Shown here: in pieces, positions 1-5,587 of the stretch | Position numbering within the stretch: position 1 is the stretch's first letter | How the letters are laid out: each line of letters starts with the position of its first letter | The notes under the pieces: generated by a model | Told to the model about the DNA's origin: nothing | What the model saw: the letters and a program-made list of their open reading frames with translations, nothing else | The model's database searches: none | From: Gammaproteobacteria bacterium | GTDB taxonomy: Bacteria; Pseudomonadota; Gammaproteobacteria; BMS3Bbin11 | NCBI GenBank assembly: GCA_030636465.1 | Contig: DAOVWW010000120.1 | Coordinates: 1 to 5,587, forward strand | Reading direction: 5' to 3' | Length of the DNA: 5,587 nt | Made by a program: the position numbers and the translations under genes

Positions 1-678
1 AAAAAAGTGTGTAACAAACAGGCCGGCTCGGCATTACTGTCGAATGAAGACCTGGTCGCGAGGATACTTGATAAGGTCGTCAATGCCGTAGATGTGCCCG
101 TGACACTTAAAATTCGTACAGGCAGTGACCCTGAAAACCGCAATGCCTGTCGAATTGCTGAAATTGCAGAGCAGGCAGGGGTGCAGTCCTTAGCCGTTCA
201 TGGGCGTACCCGGAAATGTGCTTTTCGTGGAGAAGCTGAATATGAAACTATTCGACAGGTTAAGAGGCAGGTAAGCATTCCTGTTATCGCCAATGGTGAT
301 ATTAGTACTCCTGAAAAAGCTGCAGAAGTGCTGGCGTACACAGGTGCTGATGCGTTGATGATTGGTCGGCCTGCGCGCGGCAACCCATGGATATTCCAGC
401 AGATTAATCATTACCTTGAGTCAGGAGCCATCCTTCCTCCGCCCGCAATTGACGAAGTCAGGCAAGTGCTATTAGAGCATTTACAGGAGCTTTATGACTT
501 TTATGGTGAATATACCGGTGTGCGCACTGCTCGCAAGCATATTGCCTGGTACAGCAAGGGTTTTTTCAGCAGCAATTCCTTCAGAAGAGAGATTATGCAG
601 GTAGAATCTTCTATTGATCAAATGCGCATGGTTGATGAGTTTTTATCAATGGCTGCAGTCCGAGACGTTGCCGCATGA
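1..678 (+). CDS. dusB: tRNA-dihydrouridine synthase B, 5' end outside the window
   Basis: DusB is an FMN-dependent, NADPH-using enzyme that reduces particular uridines of tRNA to dihydrouridine in the cytoplasm. The reading frame is open from base 1, so the first visible GTG (7-9) is an internal valine codon and not a start: the frame reads KKVCNKQAGSALL, matching the segment just after the GCPAKKV active-site motif of DusB. About 225 residues are visible against roughly 320 in the family, so about 100 N-terminal residues, including the catalytic cysteine of the GCP motif, lie upstream. Visible family motifs are LKIRTG (about 106-123), HGRTR (199-213), the NGDI FMN-binding segment (292-303) and GRPARGNPW (364-390), followed by the helical tRNA-binding C-terminal domain with ARKHIAWY. 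The TGA stop overlaps the fis ATG. I assign DusB rather than DusA or DusC from the AGSALL and GRPARGNPW segments and from the fis neighbour. Confidence 0.96.
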   Translation, partial: KKVCNKQAGSALLSNEDLVARILDKVVNAVDVPVTLKIRTGSDPENRNACRIAEIAEQAGVQSLAVHGRTRKCAFRGEAEYETIRQVKRQVSIPVIANGDISTPEKAAEVLAYTGADALMIGRPARGNPWIFQQINHYLESGAILPPPAIDEVRQVLLEHLQELYDFYGEYTGVRTARKHIAWYSKGFFSSNSFRREIMQVESSIDQMRMVDEFLSMAAVRDVAA

Positions 679-917
679 GTGACAGGCAAAAAGGTCCTTT
701 CGCAGAATGCGTCGGTTACTCACTTAAACGTTACCTCAAAGACCTGAATGGTGAGGCTCCAGCAGATCTTTACGACATGGTTATTTCACAGGTTGAAAAG
801 CCGCTACTTGAACTTGTGATGAATAGAGCATCAAATAACCAGAGTCGCGCTGCACAGATGCTGGGTATCAACCGAAATACATTGCGAAAGAAACTGCAGG
901 ACCACGGGCTGCTTTAA
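675..917 (+). CDS. fis: Fis-family nucleoid-associated DNA-binding protein, short form
   Basis: Fis is a small homodimeric DNA-bending protein that organises the nucleoid and, in enterics, activates rRNA and tRNA promoters during rapid growth. The 80-residue product aligns end to end with residues 19-98 of E. coli Fis: the dimerising helices (LNGEAPADLYDMV, VEKPLLELVM) and the C-terminal helix-turn-helix (NQSRAAQMLGINRNTLRKKL, residues 55-74). The DNA contacts N73, N84, R85, T87, R89 and K90 of E. coli Fis (recalled numbering) correspond to N55, N66, R67, T69, R71 and K72, all conserved. The ATG at 675 is the only possible start: the same frame has a TGA stop at 636-638 and no ATG, GTG or TTG between. 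The N-terminal beta-hairpin arm that E. coli Fis uses to stimulate DNA invertases is therefore missing. ATGA overlap with dusB and only a weak GAG upstream suggest translational coupling. Confidence 0.95.
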   Translation: MSDRQKGPFAECVGYSLKRYLKDLNGEAPADLYDMVISQVEKPLLELVMNRASNNQSRAAQMLGINRNTLRKKLQDHGLL

Positions 918-932
918 AGCCCTATAGTTTTT
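906..932 (+). terminator. Possible weak intrinsic terminator at the end of fis
   Basis: GGGCT (906-910) and AGCCC (918-922) form a 5-bp, mostly G-C stem with a 7-base loop that contains the end of the fis stop codon. A T-rich stretch follows (TATAGTTTTTAT, 923-934), but the T-run begins 5 bases after the stem rather than directly. The stem is short for a Rho-independent terminator, so it may only reduce read-through from dusB-fis into purH. The hairpin is seen in the sequence; its function is inferred. Confidence 0.35.
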
Positions 933-951
933 ATCCTCATCGTTGTCGTGA

Positions 952-982
952 CTGACACCATCGTAACGACGTTAACTAATAT
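952..982 (+). promoter_or_regulatory. Candidate sigma-70 promoter for purH
   Basis: CTGACA (952-957) matches the -35 consensus at 5 of 6 positions. TAATAT (977-982) is a -10-like hexamer, but its 19-base spacer is long; ACTAAT (975-980) gives a better 17-base spacer with a poorer hexamer. Either would place the transcript start about 20 bases before the purH ATG. The candidate lies downstream of the hairpin at the end of fis, consistent with purH having its own promoter, but neither pairing is strong. Confidence 0.3.
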
Positions 983-1008
983 TTTATCTTTTTTACGGGA
1001 TCACATTT

Positions 1009-2592
1009 ATGTCTGACGAAAACCTCATTGAAATAAAACGAGCACTAATCAGTGTTTCCGATAAATCAGGCATAGTTGAATTTGCTAAAGCACTGGCTGC
1101 ACGAGATGTAGAAATTCTTTCTACCGGAGGAACTGCCAGCTTGTTGGTGGAAAATGGCCTGAATGTAACCGAGGTTTCATCCTATACCGGCTTTCCTGAG
1201 ATGATGGATGGCAGGGTAAAAACATTACACCCGAAAATTCATGGTGGTTTGCTGGGGCGCAGGGGTATTGATGAAGCTGTTATGCAGGAGCATGGCATTC
1301 AGGCCATAGATCTACTCGTCGTAAACCTTTATCCGTTCGAAAAAACAGTAGCTAAACCTGATACCGATCTGGAAACAGCAATCGAAAATATCGATATTGG
1401 CGGCCCTGCTATGCTGCGCGCCGCATCCAAGAACTATAAGGCCGTTACTGTTCTGACGGACAGTGCTGACTACCAGCGTATAAGTGATGAGCTCTCAGCC
1501 AATGATGGTGCTGTCTGTGAGGCGACACGATATGACCTCGCAATCAAAACTTTTGAGCATACTGCAAAATATGACGGTGCCATTGCCAACTACTTTGGCT
1601 GTTTGCCAGCTAATGGAGAAAAGCAGGAGTTTCCACGTACCTATACACTGCAAGTGAAAAAAGTACAGGAAATGCGCTATGGTGAGAACCCTCATCAGCG
1701 CGCTGCATTTTATACAGAAAGTGGATATTCAGAAGCCAGTGTTGCAACGTCTGAGCAGTACCAGGGTAAGCAGCTTTCCTATAACAACATGGCCGATACG
1801 GATGCCGCACTGGAGTGTGTCAAGACATATAATGATGGCCCTGCCTGTGTCATAGTCAAACACGCAAACCCCTGCGGTGTGGCCGAAGGCGACAGCCTGA
1901 TCGCTGCATATGATCATGCCTATAGCACCGACCCGACCTCTGCTTTCGGCGGCATCATCGCTTTTAACCAGGTGCTGGATGCGCATACTGCCAAAGCCAT
2001 CATAGACCGCCAGTTTGTCGAGGTGATTATCGCACCGGATATTGAACAGGAAGCGCGGGAGATTTTGTCAGCAAAGAAAAATATTAGAGTACTGGCCTGC
2101 GGGCAATGGTCTGAGATGAGTCAGCCCGGACTGGACTTCAAGCGTGTCAATGGTGGGCTGCTGATACAGGATCGCGACCTCGGTATGATTAGCCGAGATG
2201 ATTTAAAAGTCGTTACTCAGCGTAAGCCGGACGAGCGTGAAATGGAAGACCTGCTGTTTACCTGGAAAGTCGCCAAGTTCGTTAAATCTAATGCGATCGT
2301 TTATGGTCGGGACAAAATGACTATCGGTGTTGGTGCAGGGCAGATGTCGCGTGTATACAGTGCGCGTATAGCCGCAATCAAAGCGACGGATGCAGGCCTG
2401 GACGTAAAAGGTTCGGTATTGGCCTCTGATGCCTTTTTCCCCTTCAGAGATGGTCTCGATGCAGCCGCTGATGTGGGCGTTACCGCGGTCATACAGCCCG
2501 GCGGCTCTATGCGCGATGATGAAGTCATAGCCGCAGCAGACGAGCATGGAATTGCCATGGTGTTTACCGGCATGCGCCATTTCAGGCATTAA
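1009..2592 (+). CDS. purH: Bifunctional AICAR formyltransferase / IMP cyclohydrolase
   Basis: PurH catalyses the last two steps of de novo purine synthesis in the cytoplasm: it formylates AICAR using 10-formyl-tetrahydrofolate, then closes the ring to give IMP. The 527-residue product is full length (E. coli about 529). The N-terminal cyclohydrolase domain (about 1-200) has STGGTA (38-43), [13 protein letters not shown] (68-80), NLYPF (106-110) and [15 protein letters not shown] (128-142); K71, Y108, D129 and K141 match the human ATIC residues K66, Y104, D125 and K137. The C-terminal formyltransferase domain has [14 protein letters not shown] (222-235), VKHANPCG (283-290) with the catalytic pair K284-H285, [10 protein letters not shown] (306-315), GAGQMSRV (442-449) and the terminal FTGMRHFRH. 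Start ATG 1009 is preceded by CGGGA (996-1000) at good spacing. It lies 91 bases after fis and 31 bases before mtgA. No damage is visible. purD, often next to purH, is absent here. Confidence 0.98.
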   Translation: MSDENLIEIKRALISVSDKSGIVEFAKALAARDVEILSTGGTASLLVENGLNVTEVSSYTGFPEMMDGRVKTLHPKIHGGLLGRRGIDEAVMQEHGIQAIDLLVVNLYPFEKTVAKPDTDLETAIENIDIGGPAMLRAASKNYKAVTVLTDSADYQRISDELSANDGAVCEATRYDLAIKTFEHTAKYDGAIANYFGCLPANGEKQEFPRTYTLQVKKVQEMRYGENPHQRAAFYTESGYSEASVATSEQYQGKQLSYNNMADTDAALECVKTYNDGPACVIVKHANPCGVAEGDSLIAAYDHAYSTDPTSAFGGIIAFNQVLDAHTAKAIIDRQFVEVIIAPDIEQEAREILSAKKNIRVLACGQWSEMSQPGLDFKRVNGGLLIQDRDLGMISRDDLKVVTQRKPDEREMEDLLFTWKVAKFVKSNAIVYGRDKMTIGVGAGQMSRVYSARIAAIKATDAGLDVKGSVLASDAFFPFRDGLDAAADVGVTAVIQPGGSMRDDEVIAAADEHGIAMVFTGMRHFRH

Positions 2593-2611
2593 ACCTGAGC
2601 CTGTACTTGTA

Positions 2612-2617
2612 TATAAT
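2612..2617 (+). promoter_or_regulatory. Perfect -10 hexamer directly before mtgA, possible leaderless promoter
   Basis: TATAAT at 2612-2617 matches the sigma-70 -10 consensus exactly and sits in the 31-base purH-mtgA gap. If its last base is at -7, transcription starts at about 2624, the A of the mtgA ATG. The -35 region is poor: TTAAAC at 2589-2594 with a 17-base spacer matches 3 of 6. A TG at 2608-2609 is one base too far upstream for an ideal extended -10. The gap is A/T-rich, so a chance TATAAT is possible; read-through from purH is the alternative. Confidence 0.45.
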
Positions 2618-2623
2618 TAATAT

Positions 2624-3373
2624 ATGGCAAAAAAACGCAGATCTTCAGCTAAGCAAATACCGGCCAGCAAGAAAAACTGGCTGCTGCGTTCATTAAAATG
2701 GCTGGTGATTCTTCTGGTCGGTGTTATTCTCGCGGATCTTTACTGGCTGTCAACAATATGGCCTGACTGGGATGCATTGGCAAAGGGGGCTGTACCTGAA
2801 TCCAGCCTGATCAAGGATTATCGACAGCGCGCTAATATTAATTCGCAGTTGCCGATGGTGCGCTGGAATCCGGTAGAGCTAAGGAATATTCCTCATATTC
2901 TAAGAAGATCTGTAATTATGGCGGAAGATGGCCGCTTTTATCAGCATGATGGCGTGGACTTTAAGGCCATTAGAAACGCCTGGGATTACAATATCAGCCA
3001 CATGCAGGTGCGTTACGGCGCCAGTACTATCTCCCAGCAAACAGTAAAAAATCTTTTTCTCAGCAATGAACGGAACCTGTTACGAAAATGGCATGAGCTG
3101 ATCTTGACCTGGCAGATGGAGCAACGCTTATCCAAAGACAGGATACTCGAGCTGTATTTGAACATCGCCCAGTTTGGCCCGGGAATATTTGGTGTACAGG
3201 CTGCATCTTATTATTACTGGGGGCGCCCGGTTTGGAGGGTAAACAGAAGACAGGCTGCCGAACTCGCCGCGAGCCTGCCTTCACCAAGTAGCAATAACCC
3301 CGGACGTTACACGCCAGCTTTTGCGGCCAGGGTTAATTCTATCCAACAGCGAATTTCTGAGGTTCTTCCTTAG
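2624..3373 (+). CDS. mtgA: Monofunctional biosynthetic peptidoglycan transglycosylase
   Basis: MtgA is an inner-membrane glycosyltransferase of family GT51 that polymerises lipid II into glycan strands on the periplasmic side. The 249-residue product has a basic cytoplasmic N-terminus (residues 1-18, rich in K and R), one membrane anchor (about 19-43) and a GT51 domain to about residue 222. GT51 motifs appear in order: EDGRFYQHDG (101-110) with catalytic E101; RYGASTISQQTVKNLFL (130-146); KDRILELYLN (171-180) with the second conserved glutamate E176; FGPGIFGVQAA (184-194); and ELAASLPSP (213-221). No transpeptidase domain follows, which separates it from class A penicillin-binding proteins. 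ATG 2624 is the earliest start, because an in-frame TAA lies at 2618-2620, and later starts would remove the basic segment or anchor. No Shine-Dalgarno sequence precedes it. It sits between purH and glyQ with no functional link to either. Confidence 0.96.
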   Translation: MAKKRRSSAKQIPASKKNWLLRSLKWLVILLVGVILADLYWLSTIWPDWDALAKGAVPESSLIKDYRQRANINSQLPMVRWNPVELRNIPHILRRSVIMAEDGRFYQHDGVDFKAIRNAWDYNISHMQVRYGASTISQQTVKNLFLSNERNLLRKWHELILTWQMEQRLSKDRILELYLNIAQFGPGIFGVQAASYYYWGRPVWRVNRRQAAELAASLPSPSSNNPGRYTPAFAARVNSIQQRISEVLP

Positions 3374-3414
3374 CAGGTGGATGCGTCAGCACAAGAAAAA
3401 AACCACCCTACTCC

Positions 3415-3447
3415 AATCACCGCTCATAGCCTGATATAATCACCGCT
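3415..3447. repeat. Two 10-base direct repeats around the glyQ promoter
   Basis: AATCACCGCT occurs at 3415-3424 and again at 3438-3447, exactly matched and 23 bases apart from start to start. The first copy overlaps the expected -35 position. The second overlaps the end of the -10 hexamer and the predicted transcript start. Two identical sites about two helical turns apart over a promoter would suit binding of a regulator, but no known operator is recognised and a local duplication could also explain them. Confidence 0.6.
3432..3440 (+). promoter_or_regulatory. Extended -10 promoter for glyQS
   Basis: TGATATAAT is an exact match to the extended -10 consensus TGnTATAAT. The -35 region (3412-3417, TCCAAT) is poor, which is tolerated at extended -10 promoters. 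The expected transcript start is about 3446-3448, giving a leader of about 25 bases before the GTG of glyQ, too short to hold a riboswitch or attenuator. It would drive glyQ and the overlapping glyS. Confidence 0.7.
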
Positions 3448-3459
3448 TTGTGATTTTAT
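3434..3459. repeat. Imperfect inverted repeat over the glyQ -10 and start site
   Basis: ATATAATCAC (3434-3443) and GTGATTTTAT (3450-3459) are inverted repeats matching at 9 of 10 positions around the 6-base centre CGCTTT. The inner six pairs (AATCAC/GTGATT) are perfect. It covers the -10 hexamer, the predicted +1 and the start of the leader, and its left arm shares bases with the second direct repeat. It could be an operator half-site pair; as RNA, only the part after +1 would be transcribed, so a full hairpin in the leader is unlikely. Confidence 0.5.
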
Positions 3460-3471
3460 AAAAGAGATAGC

Positions 3472-4356
3472 GTGAACTTTCAGCAACTTATACTAACACT
3501 GCAGCAGTACTGGGCAGAGCAGGGCTGTGCCCTGATGCAGCCTTATGATATGGAAGTGGGAGCTGGTACTTTTCACCCGGCGACTTTCCTTAATTCCATT
3601 GGTCCGGAGCCGATGCGTGCGGCCTATGTGCAGCCATCCCGGCGCCCTACTGATGGTCGCTATGGAAAAAATCCAAATCGCTTACAGCACTACTACCAGT
3701 TCCAGGTAGTATTAAAACCCTCACCCAACAATATTCAGGATCTTTACCTGGAATCATTAAAGCAGCTGGGTGTAGATCCGCTGGAGCATGATATCCGTTT
3801 TGTTGAAGACAACTGGGAATCCCCGACTTTGGGTGCCTGGGGGCTGGGTTGGGAGGTCTGGTTGAATGGTATGGAAGTGACGCAGTTTACGTATTTTCAA
3901 CAGGTAGGCGGTCTCGATTGTCGGCCTGTTACCGGTGAAATAACCTATGGCCTGGAGCGCATTGCCATGTATCTGCAGGGGGTCAACAATGTCTTTGACC
4001 TGGCCTGGACCGATGATGTCAGCTATGGCGATATCTATCACGAAAATGAGGTTGAGTTCTCGGCTTTCAATTTTGAGCATGCGGATACAGCTATGTTGTT
4101 CCGGCATTTCGATGACTTTGAGCAACAGAGCAAGAAGCTGCTGGAAGCAAATTTGCCACTACCTGCCTATGATTATGTCTTGAAAGCATCACATGCTTTT
4201 AATTTGCTCGATGCCCGTAAGGCCATCAGTGTTACTGAAAGAGCACGATTTATTGGAAGGATACGTACGCTCTCTCGAGGTGTGGCCCAGTCTTACTTTG
4301 ATAGCCGTGAGGCATTGGGTTTTCCGCGTGGAAAGAAAGGGAGTCAGCAGGCATGA
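3472..4356 (+). CDS. glyQ: Glycyl-tRNA synthetase alpha subunit
   Basis: GlyQ is the class II catalytic subunit of the bacterial heterotetrameric (alpha2-beta2) glycyl-tRNA synthetase; it activates glycine with ATP and, with GlyS, charges tRNA-Gly in the cytoplasm. The 294-residue product is close to the family length (about 300). Diagnostic segments are [16 protein letters not shown] (23-38), [16 protein letters not shown] (44-59), [12 protein letters not shown] (69-80, motif 2 region), [20 protein letters not shown] (109-128), [12 protein letters not shown] (136-147), [13 protein letters not shown] (155-167, class II motif 3 with R163) and [13 protein letters not shown] (245-257). The start is GTG: its frame has a TGA at 3451-3453 and no other start codon between, and the first internal ATG would remove the conserved N-terminus. 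Only a modest AGAG (3463-3466) precedes it. Its TGA overlaps the glyS ATG. Confidence 0.98.
   Translation: MNFQQLILTLQQYWAEQGCALMQPYDMEVGAGTFHPATFLNSIGPEPMRAAYVQPSRRPTDGRYGKNPNRLQHYYQFQVVLKPSPNNIQDLYLESLKQLGVDPLEHDIRFVEDNWESPTLGAWGLGWEVWLNGMEVTQFTYFQQVGGLDCRPVTGEITYGLERIAMYLQGVNNVFDLAWTDDVSYGDIYHENEVEFSAFNFEHADTAMLFRHFDDFEQQSKKLLEANLPLPAYDYVLKASHAFNLLDARKAISVTERARFIGRIRTLSRGVAQSYFDSREALGFPRGKKGSQQA
4338..4343 (+). promoter_or_regulatory. Ribosome binding site for glyS inside glyQ
   Basis: AGGGAG lies 9 bases before the glyS ATG at 4353, within the last codons of glyQ. With the ATGA overlap (4353-4356) it supports this glyS start and coupled translation of the alpha and beta subunits. Confidence 0.6.
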
Positions 4357-5587
4357 AGATTGAAACCAAACCGCTGCTGATCGAATTAGGCACGGAAGAG
4401 CTGCCGCCAAAATCATTGAAAAGACTTAGTGAGGCGTTTTCCCGACAGATACTCTCAGGCCTGTCCGAAGCGAAGCTGATCACAGATAAAAGCACTTCAA
4501 AAAGTTTTGCCAGTCCCCGGCGGCTGGCAATCTTGATCGATGAAGTGGCAGTTCAGCAGGCGGACAGCAGTGTTGAACGCCGTGGTCCAGCCGTCAATGC
4601 CGCTTTTGATGACGATGGCAAGGCTACCCAGGCCGCCAGCGGTTTCGCCCGATCATGTAAGGTAGAAGTATCAGATCTGGAGCGGATGAAAACTGACAAG
4701 GGCGAATGGCTGGTCTTTCGCAGCGAGCAACAGGGGCTAGCCGCCAGTAAACTGGTCCCTGATATTGTTGATGCCGCATTGCGTAAGTTACCTATACCCA
4801 AGCGCATGCGCTGGGGCGATCTGGAAGCTGAATTTGTTCGTCCTGTACACTGGTTAGTTATGCTTCACGGCAGTGATGTGATTGATACAACACTGCTTAC
4901 GGTTAACTCAGGCCGCGAGACCGGCGGACACCGATTCCATCATCCGGATATGCTGTCCCTGACGAATGCTACAGCTTATGAAGAGTGTTTATACAAAGAT
5001 GGCCATGTCATGGCAGATTACAGTCTTCGTCAACTGACCATAGTTGAACAGGTTAATAAGCTGGCAGACGGCAAGGGTGAGAATGCTCTGATTGATCCTG
5101 CTTTGCTGGATGAAGTGACAGCGCTGGTAGAATGGCCCAATGCCATGATGGGCCAGTTTGATAAAGAATATCTGCAGGTGCCGCAGGAGGCATTGATCAG
5201 TGCTATGCAGGATCACCAGAAATATTTCCCGGTCGTTGCTGATGACGGCAAGATGACATCATCCTTCATATTTGTTTCAAACATTGAAAGCGTGAATCCC
5301 GACAGTGTCAGCAGCGGTAACGAGCGTGTGTTGAATGCACGTTTTTCTGATGCGCGTTTCTTCTGGGATACGGATCGTCAGCAAAGTCTTGAAACCCAGG
5401 TAGACAGACTTAAAGGTGTCGTTTTTCATAATAAGCTCGGCAGTGTGTATGACCGTACATTACGTGTTCAGCAGCTGTCTACAGATATCGCTAAGTTGCT
5501 GCGATCAAATGTGCAATTTGCTGCGCGTGCCGCCCTGCTGGCTACGGCCGAGTTAGTCACTGGCATCGTCTCTGACTTTCCTGACCT
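4353..5587 (+). CDS. glyS: Glycyl-tRNA synthetase beta subunit, 3' end outside the window
   Basis: GlyS is the large beta subunit of heterotetrameric glycyl-tRNA synthetase; it contributes tRNA recognition to the alpha2-beta2 enzyme. The frame is open from ATG 4353 to the window edge, giving 411 complete codons of about 690 in the family, so about 60 percent is visible. Diagnostic segments are [14 protein letters not shown] near the N-terminus (from about 4380), [12 protein letters not shown] (about 4506-4541), RRGPAV (about 4578), TDKGEWLVF (about 4692), [10 protein letters not shown] (about 4789), FVRPVHWL (about 4833), GGHRFHHP (about 4923), VEWPNAM (about 5130), QDHQKYFPV (about 5208) and FIFVSNIES (about 5266). 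The C-terminal anticodon-binding domain is not in view. It begins inside the glyQ stop codon and shares that promoter. One segment near the edge (residues 397-401, ATAEL) departs from the usual SKCDL or AKADL. No stop or frameshift interrupts the visible part. Confidence 0.97.
   Translation, partial: MKIETKPLLIELGTEELPPKSLKRLSEAFSRQILSGLSEAKLITDKSTSKSFASPRRLAILIDEVAVQQADSSVERRGPAVNAAFDDDGKATQAASGFARSCKVEVSDLERMKTDKGEWLVFRSEQQGLAASKLVPDIVDAALRKLPIPKRMRWGDLEAEFVRPVHWLVMLHGSDVIDTTLLTVNSGRETGGHRFHHPDMLSLTNATAYEECLYKDGHVMADYSLRQLTIVEQVNKLADGKGENALIDPALLDEVTALVEWPNAMMGQFDKEYLQVPQEALISAMQDHQKYFPVVADDGKMTSSFIFVSNIESVNPDSVSSGNERVLNARFSDARFFWDTDRQQSLETQVDRLKGVVFHNKLGSVYDRTLRVQQLSTDIAKLLRSNVQFAARAALLATAELVTGIVSDFPD

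Noticed and set aside
962..976. Possible PurR operator upstream of purH, because of AACG and CGTT elements.
   Set aside because: The enteric PurR box is a 16-base palindrome with a central CG and flanking GCAA/TTGC type arms. This palindrome is centred on a single A and lacks those arms.
2203..2589. A 128-codon open frame on the minus strand inside purH.
   Set aside because: It lies wholly within the strongly conserved C-terminal part of purH, has no recognisable motif or ribosome site, and its translation looks like an antisense shadow.
2582..2603. Hairpin at the end of purH (TCAGG with CCTGA, or CAGGC with GCCTG).
   Set aside because: The two options compete for the same bases, the stems are 5 bp, and the following sequence is not a T-run; not enough to call a terminator.
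3376..3407. GGTGG (3376-3380) and CCACC (3403-3407) as a terminator after mtgA.
   Set aside because: The loop would be 22 bases and no T-run follows on the + strand, so it does not look like an intrinsic terminator.
3374..3471. Glycine riboswitch or T-box leader before glyQ.
   Set aside because: The predicted leader is only about 25 bases and the whole gap is 98 bases with no T-box or glycine-aptamer features; T-boxes are mainly found in Gram-positive bacteria.
3757..4125. A 122-codon minus-strand open frame inside glyQ, and a plus-strand frame at 3947-4183 in another phase.
   Set aside because: Both overlap conserved GlyQ motifs and have no family resemblance, and GlyQ itself is uninterrupted, so no frameshift or nested gene is needed.
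4553..5216. Minus-strand open frames of about 75-84 codons inside glyS.
   Set aside because: They lie opposite conserved GlyS segments, carry no recognisable domain and are of a length expected by chance.
1..5587. Search for a mobile element, CRISPR array, toxin-antitoxin pair, tRNA or defence system.
   Set aside because: All coding space is taken by conserved housekeeping genes with gaps of 98 bases or fewer. No transposase, array-like repeats or tRNA fold was seen.

Overview
The window is a compact stretch of bacterial chromosome, every gene on the + strand, holding six recognisable housekeeping genes: dusB (5' end cut by the window), fis, purH, mtgA, glyQ and glyS (3' end cut by the window). 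Fis next to a tRNA-dihydrouridine synthase, a monofunctional peptidoglycan glycosyltransferase (MtgA, found in Gram-negative proteobacteria) and a two-subunit glycyl-tRNA synthetase together point to a proteobacterium, most likely a gammaproteobacterium of moderate GC content. I cannot name a genus from the sequence alone.

Layout. Bases 1-917 carry the end of dusB and all of fis, joined by an ATGA stop/start overlap, the arrangement expected of the classical dusB-fis operon. A short GC-rich hairpin with a T-rich tail overlaps the fis stop codon, and the following 91-base gap contains a weak promoter candidate for purH. Bases 1009-2592 are purH (bifunctional AICAR formyltransferase / IMP cyclohydrolase), complete and with its active-site residues in place. 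purD, the usual partner of purH in enteric bacteria and pseudomonads, is absent. After a 31-base gap comes mtgA (2624-3373), which has no Shine-Dalgarno sequence but has a perfect TATAAT ending 7 bases before its ATG, so a leaderless transcript is plausible. The 98-base gap before glyQ (3374-3471) is the richest regulatory stretch: a perfect extended -10 promoter (TGATATAAT), two copies of a 10-base direct repeat (AATCACCGCT) 23 bases apart, and an imperfect 26-base inverted repeat across the -10 and predicted start site. glyQ (3472-4356, GTG start) and glyS (from 4353) again overlap as ATGA, fitting coupled synthesis of the two subunits of one enzyme.

Functionally the genes belong to growth: tRNA modification (DusB), growth-phase nucleoid and transcription control (Fis), purine synthesis (PurH), cell-wall glycan synthesis (MtgA) and tRNA charging with glycine (GlyQS). 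I see no mobile element, CRISPR array, RNA gene or defence-like system. The coding content is ordinary. The points worth a second look are the short Fis that lacks the N-terminal arm, the probable leaderless mtgA start, the repeat-bearing glyQ promoter and the purH-mtgA-glyQS gene order without purD.
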